64,000 nucleotides of DNA from Vicia villosa (GCF_029867415.1 NC_081185.1:113071466-113135465), one strand, 5' to 3'. Shown: positions 10,391-21,010, counted from the stretch's first letter. Notes: generated by a model from the sequence alone, not told the origin. Program-made: numbers and translations.

Positions 10391-11340
10391 CTGAAGCAAA
10401 CAACAAACTTAACTAATAAGGATCCATAAATTGCACGACAATCACACTCTCGCGCGCGATACAAACGAGAGGAAGGAAAGCCTCTGATACACTTAAACAT
10501 GGCTTCTATAACACAGTATAATTAGTACTATTGATGAAATAGAAGACAGTTTCTATGTGTTTGAAACTTAGCCAAAACACTCACCTCAAAATGTGATGCT
10601 AAAGATGCAGGGGTTGGTTGAAAGAAGAAGGAGCTTTAATCGATACAATTTGTTTGGACCTAAACAATGAATCCGCACCATTTCAAACAAAATTCAGCAA
10701 CCAATGTCATTTCAGATTTGTGAGTGTAAAATAAATTCATTTCAAACAAAATTACACATAGCAATAGGAACTAGTTTGTGAGTATAAAACCCTAATTCTT
10801 CAGCTACCAATGTGCTCAAAGTATAAAACCCTAATTCTTCCTTATCAACGTCGTCACTGTGAAATGGTTTCCTCTCAGCTTCGTTGTCGTCATTGCGGAA
10901 TGGTTTCCTCTCAGCTTCGTTGTCGTCACTGCAATAGTTTCCTCTCAGCTTCGTTGTCGTAAATGTTTTGGTGAAATGAGAGTGAGCGAAGAAGAGATCT
11001 TCGTTTTTCAGTGAGCGAATGGTGTCGTCACAGCAAGGGTATTGTTCGACCGAGTGTGGTTTAGAGAAAGGATTTCGTGAAGTCCGAAATCAAACTTCGC
11101 AGAAATCCGAAATCAACCTCTTTTTCCAATCAAACTCGCTGAATCCCGAAATTTCCATGGCCGCGCGAAATGCATGAGTGTAACAGAGTTAGATTGAAAA
11201 ATGGGTTTTCTGAAAGAGTTGAAAATGAGTTTCGTGAAAGAGTTGAATAGAAAATAGAGAAAGTATTTTATTATGTTAATAAATTTAAAGAATTATGTTT
11301 AAAGAATAATGTTTCATCTAATAAAGAGTTTTAATAATGT
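10391..11340 (-). promoter_or_regulatory. Possible 5' leader region of the CACTA transcription unit
   Basis: This is the less AT-rich part of the element, upstream of all captured exons on their strand. It holds a tandem array at 10859-10960 (three copies of about 35 bp around TTTCCTCTCAGCTTCGTTGT) and a CG-containing tract (TCTCGCGCGCGATACAAACG). Plant CACTA promoters lie near one end in this way. No TATA box or start site can be fixed, so the role is inferred from position only. Confidence 0.35.
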
Positions 11341-11704
11341 TTAAACTATTTTATTCACCTAATAAATAAATTTACACCCATTAATATTCATTCATTAATT
11401 TAATAATAATATTTAAATTATTTATTAATATGCTACATAGATTATATATTTTGAGTTATAAATTTAAACAATTTTTTTCATATAAATTTACACCCGTTTT
11501 TTTGTTTAAAGGGAGTAATTGAACTATGATTATAATAATATTTTTAATTTAAACCCGTTTTTAGAAAATAGGGTGTATATTGTCACCTGATAATGTTTAA
11601 AATGACATGTTATTTACAAAATTGCCACCGCATTTCTGATTTACACCCGTTTTTAGTATATTGGGTGTAAATTTTAAAATTATATTGATGTTTTTGTACT
11701 AGTG
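11341..11704. repeat. CACTA right subterminal region
   Basis: TTTACACCC words at about 11370, 11490 and 11641 and TGGGTGTAAATTTTAAAATT near 11662 mirror the left subterminal array, in fewer and more diverged copies. It ends in the inverted terminal repeat TTTTTGTACTAGTG. Confidence 0.75.
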
Positions 11705-11870
11705 ACAAGTTATATCTGTAATCCAAAAATATTGCGCTTCTATTTTGTATGGTAACCGGTCACCTCCATACCGGTAACCGGTTACACTCTTGAAAAAGGT
11801 CTCCATGTGCCAATTTCACATAGGGTAATCGGTTACCCTGATATTGGTAATCGGTTACATCTGAACCAAA
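11705..11870. repeat. GGTAACCGGTTACC repeat, right copy
   Basis: It begins with the ACA duplication and then repeats the words of the left flank (AATCCAAAAATATTG, TTTTGTATGGTAACCGG, GCCAATTTCACATAGGGTAA). It shows the pre-insertion tandem repeat. Confidence 0.65.
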
Positions 11871-12500
11871 ACAAAAAAACTACTATTTTTCAAATAGGAA
11901 AACCTTCTCCTTAAACCCAAATTCTCAAATTGCAACCAAAAATCATATTTTGAAATTCCAACAATTACATACACATGTTATACGACATTTCTACACACTT
12001 TACACAAACCAATTCATCAATTCAACCACAAATATGTCAACAATTCATCATTTAGGTTCATACATTCACAAAGCAATTTCATGAACAAAATTATACAACC
12101 ATGGCAATCAAACCCCAAATACCTAACATTATACAATCCCTTAGAAAGTTGGAATCCTACCATTACCTTAGATTGACGGTTCCTAAGCCTCCAATAATGG
12201 ATTCTTCCAAATCCTAGCCTTCTTTCTCACTTCTTCACTTCTACTTCTCTATGAGCAATCGTTCCAAATGATACAATTTCTCTCTTTAATTTTTTACTCA
12301 AATAATCCTTAGATCCCTATTATGACCTTCCTTCCTCATCCTTAATAATTCTCATGTAAAGACCACATTGTCCTAATTCTTTCTACTCAATTCATCCAAT
12401 TTAAACTATCAATAAATTTCTAGATAATTATTTTTAAATCTAAATAATTTCAACTAAATTATTTAATTAAAATAATTATTTCTAATCATCATATAATTTA

Positions 12501-12682
12501 GAGCATTGCTATGCTTACACTAAAATTCCTACACCATGTACATACACCATTAAAAATACAAGAAGGCATGTGTTGTTTTGTGTTGAAAAATGTGAACATT
12601 AATTATAAAAATAATAAAAAGAACTAAATAGTATAATTATACGGTGTAGTTGTATAATTTGGGTGTAGGAATATCATTCCTG
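12501..12682. mobile_element. Mutator-like MITE, 182 bp
   Basis: Flanked by the perfect 9-bp direct repeat TATAATTTA (12492-12500 and 12683-12691). The ends match each other in about 14 of the first 20 bases as inverted repeats, both reaching a TACAC block. A 9-bp duplication points to the Mutator superfamily. No coding capacity. Confidence 0.65.
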
Positions 12683-12808
12683 TATAATTTAACCACTACC
12701 CCAAAACATATTGCCACAACACACATTATTCTACAAAGTCACATATATTCACCAATTCACAATCAATCAATTAAATAGTTAATTATAATTTTCTGGGGAC
12801 GTTACTCC

Positions 12809-13559
12809 ACCCACTAGGTCTAGCCACCGACGCCAATCACTTCATTCTCACTTTCTTTCTTTCCCTCATATAGCCATACTTGAGTCTGACGCCCATAGGT
12901 CACTGGTTGGTGATTCATGTACCTTAATGGCAATGATGGATTAATACCACCACTTGCATCTCTTCCAATATTTACATCTCAAGTGATTCAGCGAAGCGAC
13001 GAGACCTTGAAAGTTGTTCAAGTGTCAGTAGCAGGACGTTCTGTCAATCGGGGAAGGTTTTTGGTGACAACACCTGGAGATATCAGAAGTGAGAATGCTG
13101 ACATGAGTAACGATAAATCCTGTGAAAGCCTGCCAGTGGAAGGCTTTCTGCGTTCAGTTAATCTACGCAGAGTTAATCGGTCCAATATTTTTTCAAATTT
13201 TAAATTACCAGGTGCTCCAGATATTGGAGCTCTGAGACCAATGTTAGATATGTGACACATCTCATATATATGGGAAGATGAAGAATGAGATATGTGAAAT
13301 TAATACTTATAATCACAATACTTTAGGAATAGCTTCCTACTAAGTTGGTTAGAAAAATAATGAAAAAGACAGTAATTGGTAGAAACTAATATTACCACCA
13401 GGAATTAAAAAACCTAGTCGGTTCAATGCAATTAAAACATAAACAACAGAATACACAACAAATGAATGTTGGCATTATATATATAACCACCTTTAAAACA
13501 TACGATAATGTATTTCCCAATCAAATAAAACATAGTCTTATAAAAATATGAGGTTTATC
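12809..13559 (-). repeat. F-box unit downstream block, copy of the 14-kb gene
   Basis: Matches the 30.4-30.8 kb block (CGACGCCAATC, TTGGTGATTCAT, AACAAATGAATGTTGGC) but contains an extra stretch of about 250 bp (12950-13200) absent from the 2.3-kb and 30.5-kb copies. It is the noncoding 3' part of the duplicated F-box unit. Confidence 0.65.
12917..13255 (+). other. Unrecognised 112-codon open frame
   Basis: Open from an ATG-led MYLNGNDGLIPPLASLP to GAPDIGALRPMLDM. The central part (VVQVSVAGRSVNRGRFLVTT) has a protein-like composition and coincides with the segment missing from paralogous blocks. No family recognised, no intron or upstream signal visible, and it may be a captured exon or chance. 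The complementary strand is also open over 80 codons, which weakens the coding case. Confidence 0.2.
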
Positions 13560-15123
13560 ACAAAGTTCACCAACATATTATGTCCCCGGGTACCTTGACA
13601 AAATTCATTCTAAAACTAATTCAAACCGTGGTCCTCTGAATTCTTCCTCCTACGATATTGCCTTAATTGTTGTTGCTCTAAGCTCTGAATTCCCAAATTA
13701 TATTAGCTCTTGGCGGCCCTTTTTATTCTGCAATGCTAGATATGAAAGTTAACATTTTCTTTGTTAAAAAAAAATGGAGGTATATGATAGTCATTCAAAA
13801 AATACACAGACAACTTAACATTAAATACCAAAATGTAAACCATGGAAGAGAAACTTACGTATAAAAACTGAAACTAAGCTCTCAAAATAGCCTTTGACCG
13901 AGCAAGAACAAGAATCACTAGCTATATCATCCGTAATTGAAGAAATAATAGAGAATTGCTTGCTTTTCTTGATTGCATTGAAGTATGAGTGTATCACCGT
14001 CTTCAGAAAGAAACAACGGAACAAAATAAAAATGATACTTTAAATTTTCGTCACTATAGTCATAATGAATTTGAAGAGTGTGATAACTAATTTTAAGAAA
14101 TTGAGTCCAAGAATCTTGAGCCCCAAATTCCTTCATCTGCCATATAATAAAATCAGTTTCATTGGAACAATACGAAAGGCAAAGACAGTCTCCCAACACA
14201 CCAAAAATTGGAGCGGCAGGTGGAACTTCATCAAAATCACGAGGAAATAAATACTGGTTATATGTCTCTGTCCGCAAATCAAGCGAAACAATAACAAAAT
14301 GCTCAATTGTAATATCCTTAATATCAGTATGGTCATATGAAAGTGAACAGGTATATGAAAGTTTATTTCAAATACCCAACCACGTGATAGTGCTTTTGAA
14401 ATACACACCATCATAATCAGTTCCACAAGCATTGTCGGCATGCATAGGTTCGACAGGGAAACTTTGAATTTCCCTCCAAACATTATCACTGAAACTTAAA
14501 ATTTTCACATTGCTTCTCTGTTGATGACGAAAGTAACAGGATGCCATTACCTTATAAGTGCCAGTAGAATTATCACAACCAAAGCTGAATCTGTAACTAC
14601 CTGTAGATTCAGGGCAACCAGGAGTATTGCGATATAAGCGAAACAGGCCGTATTTTGGAGATGTTGTCCTGGTGGCTGGGTTCCATAATCGGAGCCAGTA
14701 CTCATGATACTCGTAGTCATAGTTGAAGTATTCACAACTCAAACAGATCAATCCATTGCAGGAACCAACTATATCGGAGCATTCTTTGTGTTGCACGATG
14801 TAGTCAGAGTCGATCAAAATGGTGAAAGAAGGATTCTCAACTAAAGTGCTTATGGAATATGGAATGACACCAGAATCATGCTCAATTGCATCACTGCCAT
14901 ATAATGCCTTAGCTGGGAATTTTTTGGTATGAGAGGTGAGGAGTAATAAGTGAGGATTTCGCTTTGCAGAACTTTTGAGATGCAAATTCACAAAGGTGGT
15001 ATCGAAAATGAGAATATCCCAGAATTTGCTAACGCATCTGAATCCCAGAATAGATTTCACATTAAGAAGGGATAACACCTCTGCTATCAGATCGTTGGGG
15101 AAGAACAGCGGAGACACCGACAT
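13560..15123 (-). pseudogene. F-box/F-box-associated gene, broken (copy 1)
   Basis: Starts at the ATG at 15123 (MSVSPLFFPNDLIAEVLSLL, F-box about residues 8-50), followed by SGVIPYSIS, GSCNGLICLS and LRLWNPATRTTSPKYG as in the At3g23880-like FBA family. Such proteins are SCF ubiquitin-ligase adaptors that bind SKP1 through the F-box. A TGA at 14370-14368 replaces the codon for Gln in WLAIQN; the same frame then continues through RTETYNQYLFP and DSWTQFLKISYH. A deletion near 13950 removes the NWRNNTVVR region and shifts frame before ITDD...GYFESLVSVF. A GTAAGT donor (exon end 13859) and a last exon from 13727 match the other copies. It cannot encode the full protein. Confidence 0.88.
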
Positions 15124-15391
15124 GATTGTATATACTATACGGATTCTTCAAGGGATTTTCATGAAATGTTTACTCTGTGTCATCTTATTTAAAAAAAAAA
15201 AATTTTTGAGAAAAAGGGATATGCACCGATGTCAACCAATCACAACCATTTATTCAATTAAAATATAATTTTAATTTAAAAAAACTAATATGACATACCA
15301 AATATAAAAATTTTGATTGGTTGTATGTGTAAAGTTAATTTAAACGTGCACTACCTTTAAACTCAAAGTTTGTTTTATTTATTTTTAGTTT
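15124..15391. other. Upstream region of F-box copy 1, AT-rich
   Basis: Contains TTGATTGGTTGTATGTG and ATGCACCGATGTCAACCAAT, an imperfect inverted pair resembling the TGCAC MITE family seen at 62.9 kb. No gene. Confidence 0.35.
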
Positions 15392-15547
15392 AATTGCAAT
15401 GCACTGTCAGTGTAAAACTTTTTACACTATTACTCAATTATATTACTTTTAAAAAAATTAAAATAAAAGTCAAACACTCTCAAAAGATTGACGGTTGTGA
15501 TTTACTAACGATGTAAAACTTCTTTACACCGTCAGTGTATTCCAATT
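15392..15547. mobile_element. Short MITE with CACTG/GTGTAAA ends
   Basis: The first and last 25 bases are inverted repeats matching at about 21 positions, starting AATTGCAATGCACTG and ending CAGTGTATTCCAATT. Internal GTGTAAAACTTTTTACAC folds as a hairpin. It shares the CACTGTCAGTGTAAAA core with the element at 62.9-63.06 kb. Confidence 0.55.
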
Positions 15548-16730
15548 AAATTTATTTTTTTTAAATTACTTTTAAAATCAACATTTCATTTTTAAATTTT
15601 AAAAACTAAAAAAACAAAATAGATTTTAAAATTTTTGTCTTTAAGTTTTGAATTTGAAAAGTTAACAAAATTTTAAAAAAGTGATACAATTTTTAATAAT
15701 GATATATTTATAGTATTATAAAATTATATTTTAAAATGCCTTTAATTATTTTTTCACGAAATGTTTTAAAATATTTTTATAAAAGTTTACAATTATATTC
15801 TTAATTATTATACTATAATCATTAATCCTTCTATATGGATTAGTCGATCTGACTGATTAAATACCACATATATTAAAAAAAAATACTATAACAATTAATA
15901 CGTCAAAATTCTATTAAAAAAATTCAAGTCAAAAAATTATAACCCTTGTATTACAAATAACAATATTTTTTTAAAAAAATAACCAAATTATTTTCGGTCA
16001 AAAACTTGTCTAGAAAGTATTAAGTCACCTTTTGAAATTTTATTAGTTTCTTTATCATTCCCTTTTATTTTTTCTTTTATTTTTTGTTTTGTATCGGCTA
16101 ATAGCCCAATCCATTAAATTTAAAGTATAAATATATTTTTAATTACATAATATTTAATATTCACTATTATTATGGATATTGAAAGTATTTTTAAGATACT
16201 TTTAATTATTTTCTCATGAAATATATTAAATAATATTCTATGTGATCCTATTTATAAAAAAAACAACTTTTAAATTCATTAAAAAGACAGTGTATTTAAT
16301 TTATATATTAATCTGATATAACTTTTTTTTCTTCTTATAAATAAAACCTAGGTCAATAACATCTGTTTTAAAATTTGCAATTATATTTTAAGATATTTAA
16401 CTTTAATTATTATTTTATCAAATAAGTTAAAGTAAAATACTATTAAAAAATCTGGTCAAAAAGATTAAAAATCTTGTATTACAAATAAATAATTTTCTTA
16501 GAAAATATAACCAAATCACTTTCGGTCAAAAATTTGTCTAAAAAGTTATTTAAAATTTATGATTGTTAGTTTTTTAAAAAAATTAGTTTTATTTATCATT
16601 TTCTTTTTCTTGTATGCATAGGAGGTTTGATTTAGTTTATAAAATTTGTTTTTAGTTTTACAAATTGGAAAATAAATTAATAAATTGTTTATTTAACTTT
16701 ATAAAATTACTTTTAAAATCAACATATTTT
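15548..16730. other. AT-rich spacer, no gene seen
   Basis: Very AT-rich with stops in all frames. A phrase around TTTCGGTCAAAAACTTGTCTA (about 15993) recurs as TTTCGGTCAAAAATTTGTCTA (about 16522), and TTGTATTACAAATAA occurs before each, so a segment of about 530 bp has been duplicated and decayed. Confidence 0.45.
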
Positions 16731-18955
16731 TAGGGGCTCTCCGTTGTGCGTTTCAGGTTTCAAACCTCTTTAGATAGCAAAACAACCTCGAATCAAAAAA
16801 TTGTTTAAAGTCCTAAGCTCTAGGGTTAGGGACTATTTCTCACTTAGGGTTATTGTACCTTTTCAAATTTGGAGTATGGCAAGGGGAAGAGGACGACCAA
16901 AGAAGAAGGTGTCTTCGCTAATGTTCAATTCCTTGGAACCAAAAAAGACACCAAAAAAGACTCTATTCTACCTTTTCACCTGGATCTAATTGAAGAGAAA
17001 GTTGGAGATGCGGTTGTGAATGATACCCTGAAGAGTGTGTCAAAATTAGAAGTTGGAGAATCTCCTAAAAAACTTTGGGTTGATGTCATTAGCGAGAATC
17101 ATATTCATGAAGAAATGGTCTCACAATTGAGTTCATTTCTCCTGAACTTCTTGATGGGGAATTACAGGTTGAAATTGAGGATGAGGATATGGAGTCTGAA
17201 ATGTAATACTGGGAATTAGCTCCTATCATGTATGCCATAGGGAAGGACTTTAGTAGACATGCAGTTAAACAATACATGACAAGAGCCTGGAATTTCATCC
17301 AACAGCTAAACATGTATTACCACTAGGGGTGGCAAAATGGATGGATTGGATGGATATGGATTGGATTGCTAATGGATGGATCAAATGAATCCATTAATCC
17401 ATTAATCCATTAACAATCCATTAAAATTTCTTTTGAAAAATCCAATTCAATCCATCCATTAAAGATATAATCCATCCAATCCATCCATTAACAACTTTTT
17501 AATGGATGGATATCCATCCATCCATAAAGTTAATTTAATTTTTCTACAAAAATTTATTTGATTTTTAAAATTTTACAATTTTTTTCTAAAAATATCTCTA
17601 AACTAAATTTTTTATTATTCTTTTAATAACATAATTTTTTAATTATTTTTTAATAAACGATATGATTAGATGTAAGTGGTTAATATAATAATGTTAAAAT
17701 CAATTTGTTATAATATTAACAAAGTAAATTCATGTAACTAAAACAAAAAATTAGCCAATCTTTACGAAACCCCCAACTGAGGTCTAAATATTTAAAATAG
17801 AAATACGTTCCCAGCAATTCGTTTGTTAACTTCTCGTTATTTTTACTAGGAATACATCTCCAGCTATGTGGTGTATGTAGAAAGACCATTAAGATTTAAA
17901 ATTAAGTAAAAACGTTGTTTTACTGTTTCAATTTTATAATTTCAACGTGAATGAATTAAATTGACAAATATATACTATTCTTAGCAAATTGCATAAACAA
18001 AATAAAGAAGATTTAATTTAGAGTATAAGACTTTAAGAGATATTTAAATTATTTTATAATAATTTTTTTTAATTTGTTGAATAAATATATTTCGTATTAT
18101 TTTATAATAAAAATAATCTATCAAATTTAAAATAAAAAATAAAAACAATCCATTGGATTTTCATAATGTGTTGGATGGACTGGATTCATCCATGAGTCTA
18201 AATGGATGGATTGAATCCAATCCATTAACTAATATTTTACATAATGGATGGATAGGATGGATTATTTAGTGGATGGATCGGATGGATATTGAGTTAATGG
18301 ATTTCATTGCCACCCCTAATTACCACAAAGAAGGCTATTTCATCTTAGAATTTAAGACAATGAATGATAGAGACATGGGGCTAACAAAGGGCCCCTACAC
18401 AATTCACAATGTTCCAATGATTTTAAAGGATTGGAACTCAAAGTACAACTTTCAAAGAGATAGCCTGCGTACTCTGTCAATTTGGGTTCAGCTTCCCTAA
18501 TTACCTCTTCACCTTTGGGGCGTAAAGAGCTTGGGGAAGATTAGAAGTGTTATTAGCAAGCTTTTACTTTGTGATGAATGCACTGCCAACAAGCCGCACG
18601 TATCCTATGCTAGAATTTTGGTTGAAGTAGATATTACTCATAAACAAAATGAGAACATAATTATAAAGGATAGTAATGGTAGGTTGATAAATCAACCAAT
18701 TGAATTTGAATGGAAGCTGAAATATTGTGAAATTTGTCAAAAAGTAGGGCATCAATGTAACACTGAAAGTCGAAAGACCACAAAGACATGGAGAGTAAAT
18801 GAAATGAAGGTGAATGAGGATAATCCTGCAAATAATCCTGAAGCTGAAGTGAAGACCCCTACATAACAGTTTGGAAACACTAACTCGTCATGGACACATG
18901 TTATTAACAAAAGGAGGATTAAATTGCCACAATAGTACGTAGCTTTGAGTTCCCT
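16731..18955 (+). pseudogene. LINE ORF1 relic (DUF4283/zinc knuckle), interrupted
   Basis: A start like MARGRGRPKKKVSS (ATG at 16876) is followed, with frameshifts, by KKLWVDVISEN, DGELQVEIEDEDMESEM and MYAIGKDFSRHAVKQYM. Beyond the hAT insertion come KEGYFILEFKTMNDRDMGLT, KGPYTIHNVPMILKDW, YARILVEVDIT and a zinc-knuckle-like CEICQKVGHQC. This is the ORF1 of plant LINEs whose protein binds the element's RNA. Stops and frameshifts make it dead, and ORF2 is missing: the sequence changes to Ogre-like DNA near 18955. Removing the hAT joins MYYH to KEGYF in frame. Confidence 0.82.
17324..18318. mobile_element. Non-autonomous hAT element, 995 bp
   Basis: Ends TAGGGGTGGCAA and its exact inverse, flanked by the perfect 8-bp duplication ATTACCAC (17316-17323 and 18319-18326), as expected for hAT transposons. 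Both ends are rich in ATGGATGGATT words in opposite orientation. The middle is AT-rich without transposase. It inserted into the LINE ORF1 relic. Confidence 0.92.
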
Positions 18956-20190
18956 ATAACACCCTAATAAAAAAATTATTTTTTCCTTCTTATAAATGTC
19001 CAACAATAATTAGAAGAAAGAAGAAACCGAATACGTTAAGCTAACACTCTTATTCACAACCTATAATTAAATGGTTCCCGTTGAGTGCAACAAATTTGTG
19101 GTGTACTAATATCTTCCCCGCACATAATCGACTCCCAGACCTAAATTCGATTGTGATGACCAAGTTTTTGTTCCTTTAGATTTTGATGTTTCCCCATTTA
19201 AAAATAAACTTTAGTGGCGACTCTTGTTGAAATTTGAGCGTTCATTAGCTCGGGTATTTTTTGCACCGTGACAGCTGACGACTCTGTTGGGGAGTTAGAG
19301 AGTCAATCCTAGTTTAGTTGGATTTGAGATGAATGTTAACATTGCTTATTTGTGTCATTCTACCTTATTTTAATCTTTTATCTTTTGTGTGTTACTTTTG
19401 CTGGCTATCTGCTGCATGGTTCTTATATGTCATGGGTTGGATTTTCTAGTTGCTTGCACTTTGAACGAGGCACTATACCCGAGTGTGAGGAAAAACCTAA
19501 ATTTAATTCGATGGTTGTGTAGTGTTGTTCTTCTTGACGTATGTCTCTCCTGGTTGGCATGAAAACCTCGCTCAGAATAGGTCATTTAAGAGTATTGTTG
19601 TTTAATGAGTATTCATTATTAATGGCAATATTTTCAAAAAAGATTCGTGACTCTAGGAACCTTATGAAACCCTAGAGCCACCCCTTATGATAATCACTAT
19701 GTACAAAGCACTTAAAACCTTTATGTCAGAAGAAATCCACATCCAGGCCGTTTGAAATCACATCGCCTATAAACCCAGAATACGTATATAGCATTACCTT
19801 ACATACATTTGCATAAAAAAGCTCATAGCATATGATTCTTATTTTCAGGGAATCCAAAAATCAAAGTTGTGGTGAGAATTTGAAAAGAAAATGGGGTAAA
19901 AAAGAAGGAATAACTTTGCATTTAAGTTCAAGATGTCTAATGTAGATAGCTTAAAAGCTTTGAGTGTCAAGCTGACAACAATCAATCGGGATGCCTTCAG
20001 AAAATATTCTGGAGAGATATTTGACCTTTTGACTGTAAGAATGGATATATGGGCGCTGGTTACCTGGGCTCAGTTCTATGACCCTCCTTTGAGATGTTTT
20101 ACTTTTCAAGATTTCCAATTGGCTCCAACATTGAAAGAATTTGAGTGAATTATGAGTCATTATGTGAAGGATCATAGTCCATTTAGGAGT
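18956..20190 (+). mobile_element. Ogre/Tat-like Ty3 fragment: LTR end, leader, ORF1 start
   Basis: The stretch up to 19273 resembles the 3' part of an Ogre-type LTR (CCCAGACCTAAATTCGATTG, then TTGCACCGTGACA). It is followed by a primer-binding-site-like tract, a leader of about 640 bp and a reading frame at 19933-20148 (MSNVDSLKALSVKLTTINRD ... YDPPLRCFTFQDFQLAPTL). That frame resembles the N-terminal ORF found in legume Tat/Ogre elements (DUF7745-like). It stops after 72 codons and similarity ends near 20190. Ogre elements are abundant in legume genomes. gag-pol is absent. Confidence 0.65.
19276..19293 (+). other. Primer binding site-like tract (Ogre type)
   Basis: TGACGACTCTGTTGGGGA begins two bases after the putative LTR end in GACA. 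It resembles the TGGCGACTC-x-GCTGGGGA site, complementary to a tRNA-Arg 3' end, used by Ogre/Tat elements; the second base pair is altered. Confidence 0.55.
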
Positions 20191-20550
20191 ATATGTGAAA
20201 GCCCAACCCCTAAGATAATAAATTATTTAACAAAAAAAATGTAATTTCTTAAACTATGAATAATAAAAGACAAATATTCTTTTCTTTTAGGATTTTTTTT
20301 AATAAAGATTTTTCAAAAATATGAACCATAAAAATGTCGAGTAAAGTGGTATTTAATTTAAAAATGTGTTATCATCAAAATAGTCTCAAAAAACATTTTA
20401 CTATTATTGAATGGGAATTTCAAAAATTAAAACAAAACAATTATTTTTAAAGCTAAATTAATAATTGCTATTATGGCCATTAAAATGATGAAGGTTAGCA
20501 TTGTCTCTAGATGCAATGTGATATTTTGCTTGTGGTGAAGGTTTTTAAAA
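20191..20550. other. Spacer, no gene seen
   Basis: AT-rich sequence between the Ogre-like fragment and a LINE insertion; nothing recognised. Confidence 0.4.
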
Positions 20551-20560
20551 GTCTTCTATC

Positions 20561-20999
20561 TTTTTTTTTTTAAGCAAGTTTCATTGAAAAGAGAATAGAA
20601 ATTCTCAAACCCGGTTATAAAAGGAGACGATAATACAAATCGGATAAGAAAAATTACACACCAAATAAAACTTAAGAGATATAAAATAAAGGGTTTTTAC
20701 AAAACTCATAAAAGTTACAATTGGTATGTGTAATATTTCCTAATAAAGACCACCTCCAAGCCATAGCTTTAATATTACCAACCACTTCCAAAATATCCCA
20801 ACCTTCCTGTTTAAAAATAATGTCATTCCTAAGAATCCACAAGCTTCAAACAATTGTCAACCAAATGCTTCTCTCTTTACCCTTTTTAACTCCCTTACTT
20901 TTGCAAAAATAACACCACTTGGTAAAGTTCTCTAAGAAGCTACCTCCTTTATAATCAACAAAATCAATTCAATCCGCCACTTCCTTCCAAATCAAACCG
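20561..20999 (-). mobile_element. 5'-truncated LINE 3' end, minus strand
   Basis: A poly-T run at 20561-20571 is the poly-A tail of a minus-strand LINE. Upstream on that strand the translation reads TIVWSLWILRNDIIFKQ and VGNIKAMAWRWSLLG, the C-terminal end of LINE reverse-transcriptase proteins. The 10-11 bp duplication GTCTTCTATCT flanks it (20551-20561 and 21000-21010), showing target-primed insertion. About 440 bp, dead on arrival. Confidence 0.82.
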
Positions 21000-21010
21000 G
21001 TCTTCTATCT

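Larger units (their letters stand above)
4313..11704 (-). mobile_element. Non-autonomous CACTA transposon with captured host genes
   Basis: Terminal inverted repeats are CACTAGTACAAAAA at 4313-4326 and its exact complement ending at 11704. The flanking trinucleotide ACA is duplicated (4310-4312 and 11705-11707), the 3-bp signature of CACTA/En-Spm elements. Subterminal arrays of GGGTGTAATT and its complement lie inside both ends. The 7.4-kb interior shows no TNP2-type transposase; it holds minus-strand exon fragments of aldolase, beta-galactosidase, a CDT1-like protein, an ABCC transporter and V-PPase. It would need a transposase from elsewhere to move. The intact ends and exact duplication suggest fairly recent insertion. 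Confidence 0.9.
2959..12808 (-). mobile_element. Retroelement-derived insertion (LARD-like), host of a CACTA element
   Basis: Comparison with the paralogous block at 30.40 kb shows the F-box unit broken after GATACCTCC (2958) and resuming at ACCCACTAGG (12809); a near-match 5-bp duplication (CCTCC/ACTCC) may flank it. Without the nested CACTA and MITE it is about 2.3 kb. The start (TATAACATCATAATTTCTCC) and an internal CGCAGCGGAAAAA tract resemble noncoding legume LTR-retroelement sequence. No gag or pol is visible and no LTR pair was proven, so the class is inferred; the existence of an insertion is better supported. Confidence 0.5.

Noticed and set aside
18273..18350. Start Met of the plus-strand frame at 18273
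   Set aside because: It lies inside the hAT element; the homologous LINE ORF1 sequence begins only after 18318.
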